Shown here: piece after piece, positions 56,526-64,000 of the stretch
Position numbering within the stretch: the stretch's first letter is position 1
How the letters are laid out: each line of letters starts with the position of its first letter
NCBI RefSeq assembly: GCF_030272705.1
Contig: NZ_JARFYM010000032.1
Location: 1 to 64,000, forward strand
Length of the DNA: 64,000 bases
Origin: Rhizobium mayense
Lineage (GTDB): Bacteria > Pseudomonadota > Alphaproteobacteria > Rhizobiales > Rhizobiaceae
Direction of reading: 5' to 3'
Position numbers and translations under genes: made by a program
Notes under the pieces: generated by a model
What the model was told of the DNA's origin: nothing
Database searches by the model: none
What the model saw: the letters and a program-made list of their open reading frames with translations, nothing else

Positions 56526-57039
56526 AATGACGCTCGATCCATCTGCGAGCGGCCGCGGCAATGTCGTCGCCGTCGTTCTGCGGCAATCCGTCGGTATCGG
56601 AACCGTTGCGGTATTCGGCGTCGTCGAGCAGCCGCGCGAGCTTATGCCCCGCACCGCCCTCTGCGTGATCGTCGAGGAACCGTACCCATGCCGCGCCGGA
56701 CAAGGAGGCGACCTCGTCGCGAGGCCATGCCGCCAGAGCCGTCCTTTTCAGAAGACCGGCAAGTTCCTGGATCGCGTCCTGACGGGTTTCAGGGTTGCGG
56801 ATCCTGATCTCGATCCCTTCCAGGATACGCCGCGCCTCCCTCCGGTAGGCATTGGCGCGGTAATGCCGAAGCCAAAGCAGGAATGCGATCATCAGTCCCG
56901 CAAGAAGGATCAGCCCAAGGACCATCCAGCCCCAGGTCTGAGGCGTCCAGGAGACAGGCGTCGGCATGGCGATGTCATGCAGCGAGCGCAGCGCTGTTTC
57001 CGTCATCGGGTCCGGCCTTGGCGTTTGCGGTTCCATCAT
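56512..57039 (-). CDS. DUF4381-family protein
   Basis: A 175-aa membrane protein with one transmembrane helix at about 36-58 (GWMVLGLILLAGLMIAFLLW) and a soluble C-terminal domain (RREARRILEGIEIRIRNPET; LKRTALAAWPRDEVASLSGA). This is the standard partner gene between the DUF58 and BatA genes. Its start overlaps the DUF58 stop by 4 bp. Confidence 0.85.
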   Translation of the reverse strand: MMEPQTPRPDPMTETALRSLHDIAMPTPVSWTPQTWGWMVLGLILLAGLMIAFLLWLRHYRANAYRREARRILEGIEIRIRNPETRQDAIQELAGLLKRTALAAWPRDEVASLSGAAWVRFLDDHAEGGAGHKLARLLDDAEYRNGSDTDGLPQNDGDDIAAAARRWIERHYVSA

Positions 57040-57986
57040 CGCCTCCGCTGTCGCCAGGCGGATTGTTCGAGCAGGCGCCGCAATTGAGGAGCGGTCTCCT
57101 CGGCCGCCGATACCGGGAGCATGGGAAGGCCGAGTTTGCGCTGCCAGGCCCGAAGCTCGCGTCCGCGGTTGCGGGCGAACCTGTCGATGGCGCGGCGGAC
57201 GTCCGACTGCCGCAAGGCGAGCTCCGCCTGCAGGCCGCCGCCGCTGACGACGATATCGCCGGACTTCGGCAATTCGAGCAGGAAAGGATCGTAGACGAGC
57301 AGGCAGATCACGTCGTTGCGCGCGGAGAGCCTCAGCAACAGGTCGCGCGTCTGCGCCGTGTGTCCGTCGAAGTCGGAAATAACGACCACCAGATGGTCGT
57401 GATGAGCAATATTCGCCACCGCGCCGAGAACCACATCGATCTGTCCCGGTGCTGCGGCGGTGCTCGAGGCTACGTTCAGCTCGCCATTCTGCTTCGCCAA
57501 TCTGTCGGCGAAGGCGATGACGGCATTGCGGCTGCGATGCGGCTTGACCTCGTCGATGTCGGTATCGTTGAAGACAAAACCGCCGACGCGGTCACCCGAG
57601 CCGAGGATGCGCCATGCGCAGAGCATTGCGGCCTCCGCGGCAGTGACGGATTTCATCGCCCGCCTGCTGCCGAAGAACATGTTGATCCTCTGGTCGACGA
57701 CGAGGATGGCGGGGCGTTCCTTCTCTTCACCGTAGACGCGGACCACCGGATTGTTGGTGCGGGCCGTCACGCGCCAGTCGATCGAGCGGATGTCGTCGCC
57801 CGGCAGATAGTCGCGAAGTTCCTCGAAAGTCAGCCCGCGGCCGCGCATCGAGGACTGCATGCGTCCGGCAAGCTGCTGATGGCTGCGTGCCTTCTGAACA
57901 AATGCCAGGTCGCGCGCACGCCCTTCGAGTCTCACCAGACTTTCGGTGGTCACGTAGATGCCGCCCATGTCTGCCGGCGTTTTCAT
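57036..57986 (-). CDS. DUF58-domain protein
   Basis: A 316-aa soluble protein. The DUF58 signature GRGLTFEELRDYLPGDDIRS then DWRVTARTNNPVVRVYGEE is present, and the VWA-like fold region contains AILVVDQRINMFFGSRR. It is the usual partner of MoxR in MoxR-VWA operons. The start overlaps the moxR stop by 4 bp. Confidence 0.9.
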   Translation of the reverse strand: MKTPADMGGIYVTTESLVRLEGRARDLAFVQKARSHQQLAGRMQSSMRGRGLTFEELRDYLPGDDIRSIDWRVTARTNNPVVRVYGEEKERPAILVVDQRINMFFGSRRAMKSVTAAEAAMLCAWRILGSGDRVGGFVFNDTDIDEVKPHRSRNAVIAFADRLAKQNGELNVASSTAAAPGQIDVVLGAVANIAHHDHLVVVISDFDGHTAQTRDLLLRLSARNDVICLLVYDPFLLELPKSGDIVVSGGGLQAELALRQSDVRRAIDRFARNRGRELRAWQRKLGLPMLPVSAAEETAPQLRRLLEQSAWRQRRR

Positions 57987-58960
57987 GAGACAGCCACCCG
58001 TTCGGCGATCCGGTCGACGACCTGGTCGGCCGAGGTGTTCGAGGCATGCGCCTCGTAGGAAAGGATCAGGCGATGGCGGAAGACGTCGTTGACGATCGCC
58101 TTGACGTCATCGGGCGTCACGTAGTCGCGTCCCTTCAGCCAGGCATGGGCGCGCGATACCTTGTCGAGACCGATGACGCCGCGCGGGCTGACGCCAACCT
58201 GCAGCAGTTTCGCCAGGTCCTTGTCGTAGCGGTCCGGATAGCGGGTGGCGAAGACCAGGGCGACCATGTATTTCTCGACCGGATCCGAAACGGTGATCGC
58301 TCCGATCTCCTTGCGAGCGTCGAAGACGGCCTGCGAATTGAGCTTTTGCGGGGCGGCGGGCTTGCTGTCGCGGCGCGCCTCATTCTCTTCGTCGCGGTTC
58401 AGCCGCATGATCGACGCTTCCGCCGTCTCGTCGGGATAGCCGACTTGAACGTGCATCAGAAACCGGTCGAGCTGGGCTTCGGGCAGTGGGTAGGTGCCCT
58501 CCTGCTCGATCGGATTCTGCGTCGCCATGACCATGAAGAGGGCTGGAAGCGAATAGCTTTTGCCGCCGACGGTGACTTGTCGTTCCTCCATCGCTTCAAG
58601 CAGCGCCGACTGCACCTTGGCGGGGGCGCGGTTGATCTCGTCGGCGAGGATCAAATTGGCGAAAATCGGTCCCTGCTGGAATTTGAACTCGCCTTTGCCG
58701 CCTTCGCTGAAATAGATCTCCGACCCGGTAATGTCGGCAGGAAGCAGGTCGGGCGTGAACTGGACACGCGAAAGCTCGGAATCGAGGTTCTTCGCGAGGC
58801 TCTTGATCGCTCTCGTCTTTGCAAGGCCGGGCAGGCCCTCCACGAGCAGATGACCGTTTGCGAGAAGCCCGAGCAGAAGCCGCTCCACCATCGTCTCCTG
58901 GCCGATGATAGACTGGCCGATGCGTTTGCCGAGCTCGAGGATGTCGTCGCGTGCAGTCAT
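57983..58960 (-). CDS. MoxR-family AAA+ ATPase
   Basis: A 325-aa ATPase with Walker A LLVEGLPGLAKTRAIKSLAK (GxxGxxKT), Walker B LILADEINRAPAKVQSALLE, and sensor-1 FMVMATQNPIEQEGTYPLPE. MoxR proteins work as chaperones with VWA-domain partners to mature or activate enzyme complexes. It heads the DUF58-DUF4381-BatA-BatB-BatD run. A short hairpin separates it from the sulfatase gene upstream. Confidence 0.93.
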   Translation of the reverse strand: MTARDDILELGKRIGQSIIGQETMVERLLLGLLANGHLLVEGLPGLAKTRAIKSLAKNLDSELSRVQFTPDLLPADITGSEIYFSEGGKGEFKFQQGPIFANLILADEINRAPAKVQSALLEAMEERQVTVGGKSYSLPALFMVMATQNPIEQEGTYPLPEAQLDRFLMHVQVGYPDETAEASIMRLNRDEENEARRDSKPAAPQKLNSQAVFDARKEIGAITVSDPVEKYMVALVFATRYPDRYDKDLAKLLQVGVSPRGVIGLDKVSRAHAWLKGRDYVTPDDVKAIVNDVFRHRLILSYEAHASNTSADQVVDRIAERVAVS

Positions 58961-58987
58961 GTCGGATCCAGTCGTTGCTACCGGAGG

Positions 58988-59015
58988 GAATGGCGCGGTC
59001 TGGACCGCGCCATTC
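58988..59015 (-). promoter_or_regulatory. Perfect 13-bp inverted repeat between sulfatase and moxR
   Basis: GAATGGCGCGGTC and GACCGCGCCATTC are separated by 2 bases, and the hairpin lies 12 bp after the sulfatase stop. There is no T-run afterwards on the minus strand, so it is not a classical terminator. It may be a processing or attenuation element that sets different expression of sulfatase and moxR. Confidence 0.6.
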
Positions 59016-59027
59016 GGTTCGTTTGAA

Positions 59028-60671
59028 TTATTGAGCGCTGGGGTTGTGCTCGAGGGACGACATCAGTGCTTCAATCATTTGGTCAATGCTGAAGCTGGCG
59101 GGACGCTGGCTCGGTGGGTAGTCCCGGAAGGTCTGCAGGAAGGGGGCGACGCGCCACACGCCGTATTGGACGAGATAGGCGTTCTTGGCCGTCCAGTCGT
59201 AGTACTGATCGGAAACGACGTCCGCCCGTTCGAAAGGATCCATCCGCAGATTGAAAACCTTCGGCACGCGCAGGCATGTGAAGGGATTCGTCCAAACTTC
59301 GAAGCCACCGGGCTTGCGTTGCTCGCAGAACACGAGTTTCCAATTGTCGTACCTGTAGGCGACGAGTTGGCCGTCGTCGTTGAAGTAGTAGAAATCGTGT
59401 CGCGCGGACTTTGGCTCCTGCCCGGTTAGGTAGCCAAGCTGGTTGTAGCCATCGAGATGGACCTTGAACTGGTTGCCGCCGACCGATGTTCCTTTCAGCA
59501 AGCGGTCCTTGACGTCTGAATCGCCGGCGGCGGCAAGCAGCGTCGGAAACCAATCCAGGCCCGACATCATCTCGTTCGACACTTCGCCTGCCTTGACATG
59601 GCCCGGCCAGCGGATCATCGCCGGCACGCGGAAGGCACCTTCCCAGTTCGTGTCCTTCTCGCTGCGGAACGGCGTTGTGGCCGCGTCCGGCCACGAGAAT
59701 TGGTTGGGACCGTTGTCGGTTGTGTAAACGACAATCGTATTGTTGGCGATGTTCAGATCATCAAGCGCTTTCAGCAGCTTGCCGACATCATTGTCGTGCT
59801 CGATCATGCCATCGGCATAGTCGTTGCCCGGCATGCCGCTTTGCCCCTTCATCGAGTCGCGGACATGCGTGAAGAGATGCATGCGGGTTGTGTTCATCCA
59901 GGTGAAGAACGGCTTGCCCTGCTTTACTTGCCGGTCCATGAAATCGATCGCCGCAGCAGTCGTCTCGTCATCGATCGTCTCCATCCGCTTTGTGTTCAAG
60001 GCTCCGGTGTCCTCGATCCTGCCGTCTGCATACGAATGGATGACGCCGCGCGGCGAATTCGTTCTGACGAATTCCTGATCGTCCTTCGGGTAATAGGGCC
60101 GCTCCGGCTCTTCCTCGGCATTCAGGTGGTAAAGATTTCCGAAGAACTCGTCGAAGCCGTGCTTGGTCGGCAGGAATTCGTCGCGGTCACCTAGGTGGTT
60201 CTTCCCGAATTGGCCGGTGGCATAGCCGAGGGGCTTGAGCGCCTGGGCAACGGTGATGTCACGCGGCTGCAGACCGACGGTCGCACCGGGGATGCCGACC
60301 TTGCAGAGCCCGGTGCGTAGGCAGACCTGACCGGTGATGAAGGTCGAGCGACCCGCCGTACAACTATTCTCGGCATAATAGTCGGTGAAGAGCATGCCCT
60401 CATGGGCGATACGGTCGATGTTGGGCGTCTTGTAGCCCATCAGGCCTAAGGAGTAGGCGCTGATATTGCTCTGGCCGATATCGTCGCCAAAGATGACCAG
60501 GATATTTGGTCTTGCGCTATCTGTACTGGGCGCAGGAGAACTGGGCGCTGAAGATGCAGGGGCCGCTGTGCCTTGGGCCCATGCACTCGACATGAACGGC
60601 GCTGAAATCAGCGTCAAGGCGGCGACAGTCGTCGCCCAAAGAAGTCGGCGGGAGAGCTGCGTGTCCATCAT
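59028..60671 (-). CDS. Arylsulfatase (secreted, Cys-type)
   Basis: A 547-aa exported protein with a signal peptide (ATTVAALTLISAPFMSSAWA) and a Pro/Ser-rich linker. Metal ligands Asp63 and Asp64 are in NILVIFGDDIGQS. The sulfatase motif reads SCTAGRSTFITGQ, with Cys104 as the residue converted to formylglycine and Arg108. Lys and His in FGKNHLGDRDEF, and Asp-Asn in VYTTDNGPNQFSWPD complete the active site. This is the Cys type that depends on FGE, which is encoded 8 kb downstream. Substrate unknown. Confidence 0.93.
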   Translation of the reverse strand: MMDTQLSRRLLWATTVAALTLISAPFMSSAWAQGTAAPASSAPSSPAPSTDSARPNILVIFGDDIGQSNISAYSLGLMGYKTPNIDRIAHEGMLFTDYYAENSCTAGRSTFITGQVCLRTGLCKVGIPGATVGLQPRDITVAQALKPLGYATGQFGKNHLGDRDEFLPTKHGFDEFFGNLYHLNAEEEPERPYYPKDDQEFVRTNSPRGVIHSYADGRIEDTGALNTKRMETIDDETTAAAIDFMDRQVKQGKPFFTWMNTTRMHLFTHVRDSMKGQSGMPGNDYADGMIEHDNDVGKLLKALDDLNIANNTIVVYTTDNGPNQFSWPDAATTPFRSEKDTNWEGAFRVPAMIRWPGHVKAGEVSNEMMSGLDWFPTLLAAAGDSDVKDRLLKGTSVGGNQFKVHLDGYNQLGYLTGQEPKSARHDFYYFNDDGQLVAYRYDNWKLVFCEQRKPGGFEVWTNPFTCLRVPKVFNLRMDPFERADVVSDQYYDWTAKNAYLVQYGVWRVAPFLQTFRDYPPSQRPASFSIDQMIEALMSSLEHNPSAQ

Positions 60672-60700
60672 CGGCCCTCCCTACGCTGGTCGTTCAACAT
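60668..60700 (-). CDS. Possible 10-codon leader peptide before the arylsulfatase
   Basis: ATG 60700 with a good AAGGAG site 7 nt upstream opens a frame of MLNDQRREGR and stop. The stop TGA overlaps the sulfatase ATG (ATGA), so the two would be translationally coupled. It may be a cis-acting leader. Chance occurrence of such a short frame cannot be excluded. Confidence 0.45.
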   Translation of the reverse strand: MLNDQRREGR

Positions 60701-60793
60701 TTCGCTCTCCTTGTGATAGGGCAGGGGTCTGGCCGCCGCCGGAACTGGATCGTTGTCATCGACCAGGAGAGACTTCTATTTTTGGTGTCTGCG

Positions 60794-60813
60794 CGGAAGT
60801 ACGTTACTGTAAA
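60794..60813 (-). promoter_or_regulatory. Region-3 operator copy 5, toward arylsulfatase operon
   Basis: Minus strand reads TTTACAGTAACGTACTTCCG. The gap to the sulfatase ATG is 122 nt, or 93 nt to the leader ATG, longer than in the other copies, which fits an extended leader region. Confidence 0.85.
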
Positions 60814-60852
60814 CGCGGGGTTGCGCGATGCATCGGATGCGTAAATCCGTAC

Positions 60853-62085
60853 TCACTGGGTCAGGGGTTTCGAGTCCGGAGCTACGCGCAGCGTCTCATC
60901 CACATCTGTAGCAGTTTGCCGACCTGACGGCCGCTCTTTCGGACGCGACGGCTGTTCGACGATCGTCAACGGTGCGGCGACGGCCGTGCCAGCGACGGCG
61001 CCTACCGTCTTTACGGTGCCGCCGACAACCGCGGCGACACCTTCTCCGACCGAGACGTTGGAATCGGTCAGCGGCTGCCCCGTTATGATCCGCTGGCCGA
61101 TGAGCTGGACGATCTCAGGGCTTTCGGCGAACTTGCCGTGGTTTGTGCTGTCGCCGGTCTTGACCTTGGTGAGGTCGATGGCGGTGATGCCCGCTTTCTC
61201 CAGGCGGGAGCGGTAGGGCTCTTCGGCCGGATTGATCCCGCCCAGGCGTCCGACGTCGCCCGAGATGAATCTCGACGCCGCAAGCGCACGGTCATCCTGC
61301 GAAACGAAGAGCGTGAACTTCGGCCTCGGCTCGCCCATCTCAACGAATTGTTTGGCGAAGACCTCGATATCGATATCAGGCGAGGCGAGGATGACATTGT
61401 GAATCTTCGGGTCCACGTGTCCATCGCGAATGCCCATTTGCCTAAGTGATTCCATGGCGAGCCAGGTGCCCATCGAATGCGCGAGGATCGTGATGTCCTT
61501 GACGTCGGGGTCTTGGGCCAAGACGCGCAGCGTTTGCTCGAGAGCCGTGCGGGAATAATTCGTGCTCTCCTTGTCGTACACGTAGGCGGTAAGCCGGGCA
61601 CGCGACGGCCAAGTGAAGAGGATCGGCGTAGCATGCATGTTGCTGTCATGAACGATCTGGGCGAAGCGGAAGACCGAATCCTCATAGGTGTTGTTGTAAC
61701 CATGGATAAAGACGATCGCGTGCCCACCTTCGGTATGTTGGTGGAACCACGCCCGGCCCTCGGGAACCGTGGCGATTTCTTTGACGTGGGTGACAGCGAA
61801 GTCGGTGGCGGGATTAGGAGGAAGCTTCTTCGGCCACTGCACCGTTCCGGCCGGGCGCTTCGGCGGAATGGAGATCGCGATGTCCGTCAGATGCGGCTTG
61901 GGACTGCGCTCACCGTTGAACAGCGTTGCGGCATCGCCGGAGGGCTGGCGGGTCGTCGCCACGAGCATGTCGACTTGCGCGGTTTTGGGTGTCGCCGCCG
62001 TTAGCGTCACTGGCGTCATGACGCCAGTCGGATGGCCGCAGCCGGATAGCAGCAGCAGAATTGCAAGAACAAATGTCTTCCGCAT
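60853..62085 (-). CDS. DUF900-type alpha/beta hydrolase lipoprotein
   Basis: A 410-aa protein with a lipoprotein signal (KTFVLAILLLLSGCGHP, lipobox LSGC). The hydrolase region has IVFIHGYNNTYEDSVFRFAQ and a nucleophile elbow ILAHSMGTWLAMESL, then ILASPDIDIEVFAKQF. This is the DUF900 (YfeX/virulence-associated esterase-like) fold. It is probably attached to the outer or inner membrane facing the periplasm. The C-terminus is low-complexity (RPSGRQTATDVDETL). It reads convergently with no close partner; substrate unknown. Confidence 0.85.
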   Translation of the reverse strand: MRKTFVLAILLLLSGCGHPTGVMTPVTLTAATPKTAQVDMLVATTRQPSGDAATLFNGERSPKPHLTDIAISIPPKRPAGTVQWPKKLPPNPATDFAVTHVKEIATVPEGRAWFHQHTEGGHAIVFIHGYNNTYEDSVFRFAQIVHDSNMHATPILFTWPSRARLTAYVYDKESTNYSRTALEQTLRVLAQDPDVKDITILAHSMGTWLAMESLRQMGIRDGHVDPKIHNVILASPDIDIEVFAKQFVEMGEPRPKFTLFVSQDDRALAASRFISGDVGRLGGINPAEEPYRSRLEKAGITAIDLTKVKTGDSTNHGKFAESPEIVQLIGQRIITGQPLTDSNVSVGEGVAAVVGGTVKTVGAVAGTAVAAPLTIVEQPSRPKERPSGRQTATDVDETLRVAPDSKPLTQ

Positions 62086-62134
62086 CGGGGCTCCGTCGAT
62101 CGTTCCGAATCACCATAAGCAGCATGGGCGTGTG

Positions 62135-62154
62135 GTTAAGTACTTTACGGTAAA
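62135..62154 (-). promoter_or_regulatory. Region-3 operator copy 6, toward DUF900 lipoprotein gene
   Basis: Minus strand reads TTTACCGTAAAGTACTTAAC, with a 49-nt gap to ATG 62085. If CTTAAC serves as the -35 hexamer, TATGGT lies exactly 17 nt further. Confidence 0.8.
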
Positions 62155-62255
62155 TTACGCTGGTGAGGAGCTTCGGTATTGGCTTGGTGTCAGCGCTTCC
62201 AATGCTCGTTAAGCGTGCTCATCATGCGTGTCGCAACTAAAAGCGTTTACGCGCA

Positions 62256-62275
62256 TTTACAGTAACGTACTTATG
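62256..62275 (+). promoter_or_regulatory. Region-3 operator copy 7, toward DUF1254 gene
   Basis: TTTACAGTAACGTACTTATG, with a 56-nt gap to GTG 62332. It sits 101 bp from copy 6 on the opposite strand in the divergent space. Confidence 0.85.
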
Positions 62276-62331
62276 TGTCCCGCAGCGTTGGGCAATCCTG
62301 TCGCTTGGTGTGAGATCGGCGGGAGGTTAGC

Positions 62332-63735
62332 GTGAGAAGAGTGCTTTTGGTGACAATGGCAATGCTGGCGATGGCATCGGCCGCTGCCGCCTTTTCGCCC
62401 GATGAACTCGCGAAGCGCACGGTCGAGCGCCGTGCGGTGGAGGCGGTGATCTGGGGGCTTCCGGCGGTCAATTATGACCTGATGCTCCAGGAGATGCTCA
62501 ACAAGACAAGCGGTGAGGTGAACCAGATTGTCTATTGGTCGCGCCCTCTCGATTGGCACAATCAGACCCTGACACCCAATCCGGACGCCATCTATCTGAT
62601 GGTCTTCACCAACACAAAGGACGTCGGCCCGGTCGTCATTGATGTGCCTCCGGCCGACGGAGGGTCGATCAACGGCAATATCGTCGACGTCTGGCAGATG
62701 CCGCTTGAGGATGCCGGACCATCGGGTGCCGACCAGGGCAAGGGCGGAAAGTACCTGGTGCTGCCGCCCGGCTACAAGGACAAGGTTCCTGACGGCTACA
62801 TTCCACTGGCGTCGGACACCTATGGCGGATACGCGCTTCTGCGTTCCAATCTTGCCAGTCATAGCGATGCTGACATCGAAAAGTCGGTCGCGTACGGCAA
62901 GCGTCTGAAGGTCTATCCGTTGTCACAGGCTGCCTCTCCGCCGGAGACTGTCTTCACCGACGCCAAGGACGTCCTGTTTGACTCTACGATCAAATACGAC
63001 ACAAGCTTTTTCAAATCCCTGGGCCGGATCGTCCAGACCGAACCCTGGCTGCAGCGCGATCGAGCCATGATCGACCAGCTCAAGTCGCTGGGCATCGAGA
63101 AGGGCAAGCCTTTCGAGCCAGACGCGGCGATAAGCAAGCAGCTCGAAACCGGAATCCATGAGGCGCACGAATGGCTGGAGGCAAAATACGATACCAGTCT
63201 GAAGCCCTTTTATGACAAGGGACGCTGGAATTTCCCCGCCGACCCGGAGCTCTTAAAGGCCTCGCAGTCGTCGTTTGAAGAGCCAGATGTCTATCCGGTC
63301 GACATTCGTGGTCTCGCTTACAGCTATGCCTATATCGGCATCAAACGCCTCGGCGCGGGCCAATTCTATCTGATCGCCATCAAGGACAAGGACGGGCATC
63401 CGTTTGACGGTTCGAAGACCTATCGCCTGAATGTGCCGGCCAACGCCCCCGTGGAGCAATATTGGTCGTTGACCGCCTATGACCGCGAAACACATGCGCT
63501 GATCCGCAATATGACCCGCGCGAGCCGCTCGTCACAAATCGCCGATCTGCAGAAAAACGCCGACGGCTCGGTCGACATCTTCATCGGACCGAAGGCACCC
63601 AAGGACAGGGAAGCGAACTGGATACCGACCGACGCGAAGCGCGACTTCGAGCTGATGTTCCGTCTTTACGCACCAACGAAGGCCCTCTTCGACAAGAAAT
63701 GGGTGCTAACGGATGTCGAGCTGGTGAGGAAATGA
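62332..63735 (+). CDS. DUF1254-family secreted protein
   Basis: A 467-aa exported protein. It begins with GTG 62332 (GGGAGG 5 nt upstream) and a signal (VLLVTMAMLAMASAAAAF). The DUF1254 half has AVEAVIWGLPAVNYDLMLQE and the DUF1214 half ends with YWSLTAYDRETHALIRNMTR and RLYAPTKALFDKKWVLTDVE. This pair of domains is common in rhizobia and pseudomonads; biochemical function is not established. It is divergent from the DUF900 gene and shares the operator arrangement. Confidence 0.92.
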   Translation: MRRVLLVTMAMLAMASAAAAFSPDELAKRTVERRAVEAVIWGLPAVNYDLMLQEMLNKTSGEVNQIVYWSRPLDWHNQTLTPNPDAIYLMVFTNTKDVGPVVIDVPPADGGSINGNIVDVWQMPLEDAGPSGADQGKGGKYLVLPPGYKDKVPDGYIPLASDTYGGYALLRSNLASHSDADIEKSVAYGKRLKVYPLSQAASPPETVFTDAKDVLFDSTIKYDTSFFKSLGRIVQTEPWLQRDRAMIDQLKSLGIEKGKPFEPDAAISKQLETGIHEAHEWLEAKYDTSLKPFYDKGRWNFPADPELLKASQSSFEEPDVYPVDIRGLAYSYAYIGIKRLGAGQFYLIAIKDKDGHPFDGSKTYRLNVPANAPVEQYWSLTAYDRETHALIRNMTRASRSSQIADLQKNADGSVDIFIGPKAPKDREANWIPTDAKRDFELMFRLYAPTKALFDKKWVLTDVELVRK

Positions 63736-63777
63736 CCAATGGAAAATCGCGCGGTACTAACGCTCAGGCCTTTGAGC

Positions 63778-63802
63778 GGCTGCGCCCCAAAAGGGTGCGG
63801 CC
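63778..63802. terminator. Candidate stem-loop after DUF1254 gene
   Basis: GGCTGCGCCC pairs with GGGTGCGGCC (10 bp with two G-T pairs) around a cAAAA loop between two converging genes. A run of T is missing, so the terminator role is uncertain. Confidence 0.45.
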
Positions 63803-63807
63803 CGTAG

Positions 63808-64000
63808 TCAGACCAGCCGTTCCGCCACCTCAGCCAATTGATCGATTGTGGCGCCCCATCCGCTGTAAAAACCGAGTTCTTCATGCCGCTTACCTTCGGC
63901 CGGACTCTTGTGCAGCACGTGAGCCATGTAGCGAGTGCCGGCGCCTTCGGGCATCAATGTCATGATCGCCGTAATCGCCAGCCACGGTTCAGCGGGGCGC
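63808..64000 (-). CDS. SRPBCC-domain protein, C-terminal part (partial)
   Basis: The stop is TGA at 63810-63808 on the minus strand and the gene runs beyond the window end. The visible 64 codons read EPWLAITAIMTLMPEGAG, then RYMAHVLHKSPAEGKRHEEL, then GFYSGWGATIDQLAEVAERL. This is the C-terminal half of an AHSA1/SRPBCC protein, with the characteristic long last helix. The ligand and start are not visible. Confidence 0.85.
   Translation of the reverse strand, partial: RPAEPWLAITAIMTLMPEGAGTRYMAHVLHKSPAEGKRHEELGFYSGWGATIDQLAEVAERLV

Overview
The window reads as an alphaproteobacterial (Rhizobiales, Sinorhizobium/Rhizobium-like) replicon segment. The evidence is high GC, dense ATGA-coupled operons, a divergent katG-oxyR pair, and many family members typical of rhizobial chromids or megaplasmids: extra nuo cluster, DUF1269, DUF1254, DUF4242-cyclase and CAX exchanger. 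No tRNA, rRNA, CRISPR array or intact insertion sequence was seen. Genus assignment is inference.

Region 1 (0-21.3 kb) is a complete but rearranged NADH:quinone oxidoreductase (complex I) locus. The plus strand runs nuoJ, nuoK, an MrpD-like antiporter subunit, an 84-aa membrane protein, a second antiporter-like subunit with a NuoL-type C-terminus, nuoM, nuoN, then nuoA-G. nuoH and nuoI lie about 5 kb further on, on the minus strand, with a CBS-domain gene. Between them are a Kef-type antiporter with a UspA-like tail, a glutathione transferase and a PEBP protein. The membrane arm therefore has four antiporter-like subunits instead of three, and one of them has Asn where the others have the conserved TM7 Lys.

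Region 2 (21.6-43.7 kb) is a mosaic of accessory genes: a degenerate EF-G-like factor, a flavin monooxygenase, an SDR translationally coupled to an ECF sigma factor with a SnoaL-like tail, a K+ channel, a Ca2+/H+ exchanger, HxlR with a divergent quinone oxidoreductase, DDAH, an alpha/beta hydrolase beside a BTAD-regulator/hydrolase fusion, an ALDH-acetolactate-synthase pair, DUF1269, katG/oxyR, a methyltransferase and a class III cyclase.

Region 3 (44.2-63.7 kb) looks like one regulatory unit. Seven copies of a 20-bp element, consensus TTTACnGTAACGTACTTnnn, lie upstream of MscS, a 97-aa protein (followed by a membrane-anchored wHTH-TPR protein), an MltF-like transglycosylase, a formylglycine-generating enzyme with a secreted HAD hydrolase, an arylsulfatase leading a MoxR-DUF58-DUF4381-BatA-BatB-BatD operon, a DUF900-type lipoprotein hydrolase and a DUF1254 protein. 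All copies point toward their gene, and in six of seven the gap to the start codon is 49-62 nt. The sulfatase has the Cys nucleophile motif that FGE converts, and the FGE keeps both catalytic cysteines. The shared element thus ties enzyme and maturase together with envelope-remodelling functions. I think this is the most interesting system in the window; the regulator is unknown, and the wHTH-TPR membrane protein is a candidate.

The window starts inside an alcohol dehydrogenase gene and ends inside an SRPBCC-domain gene.
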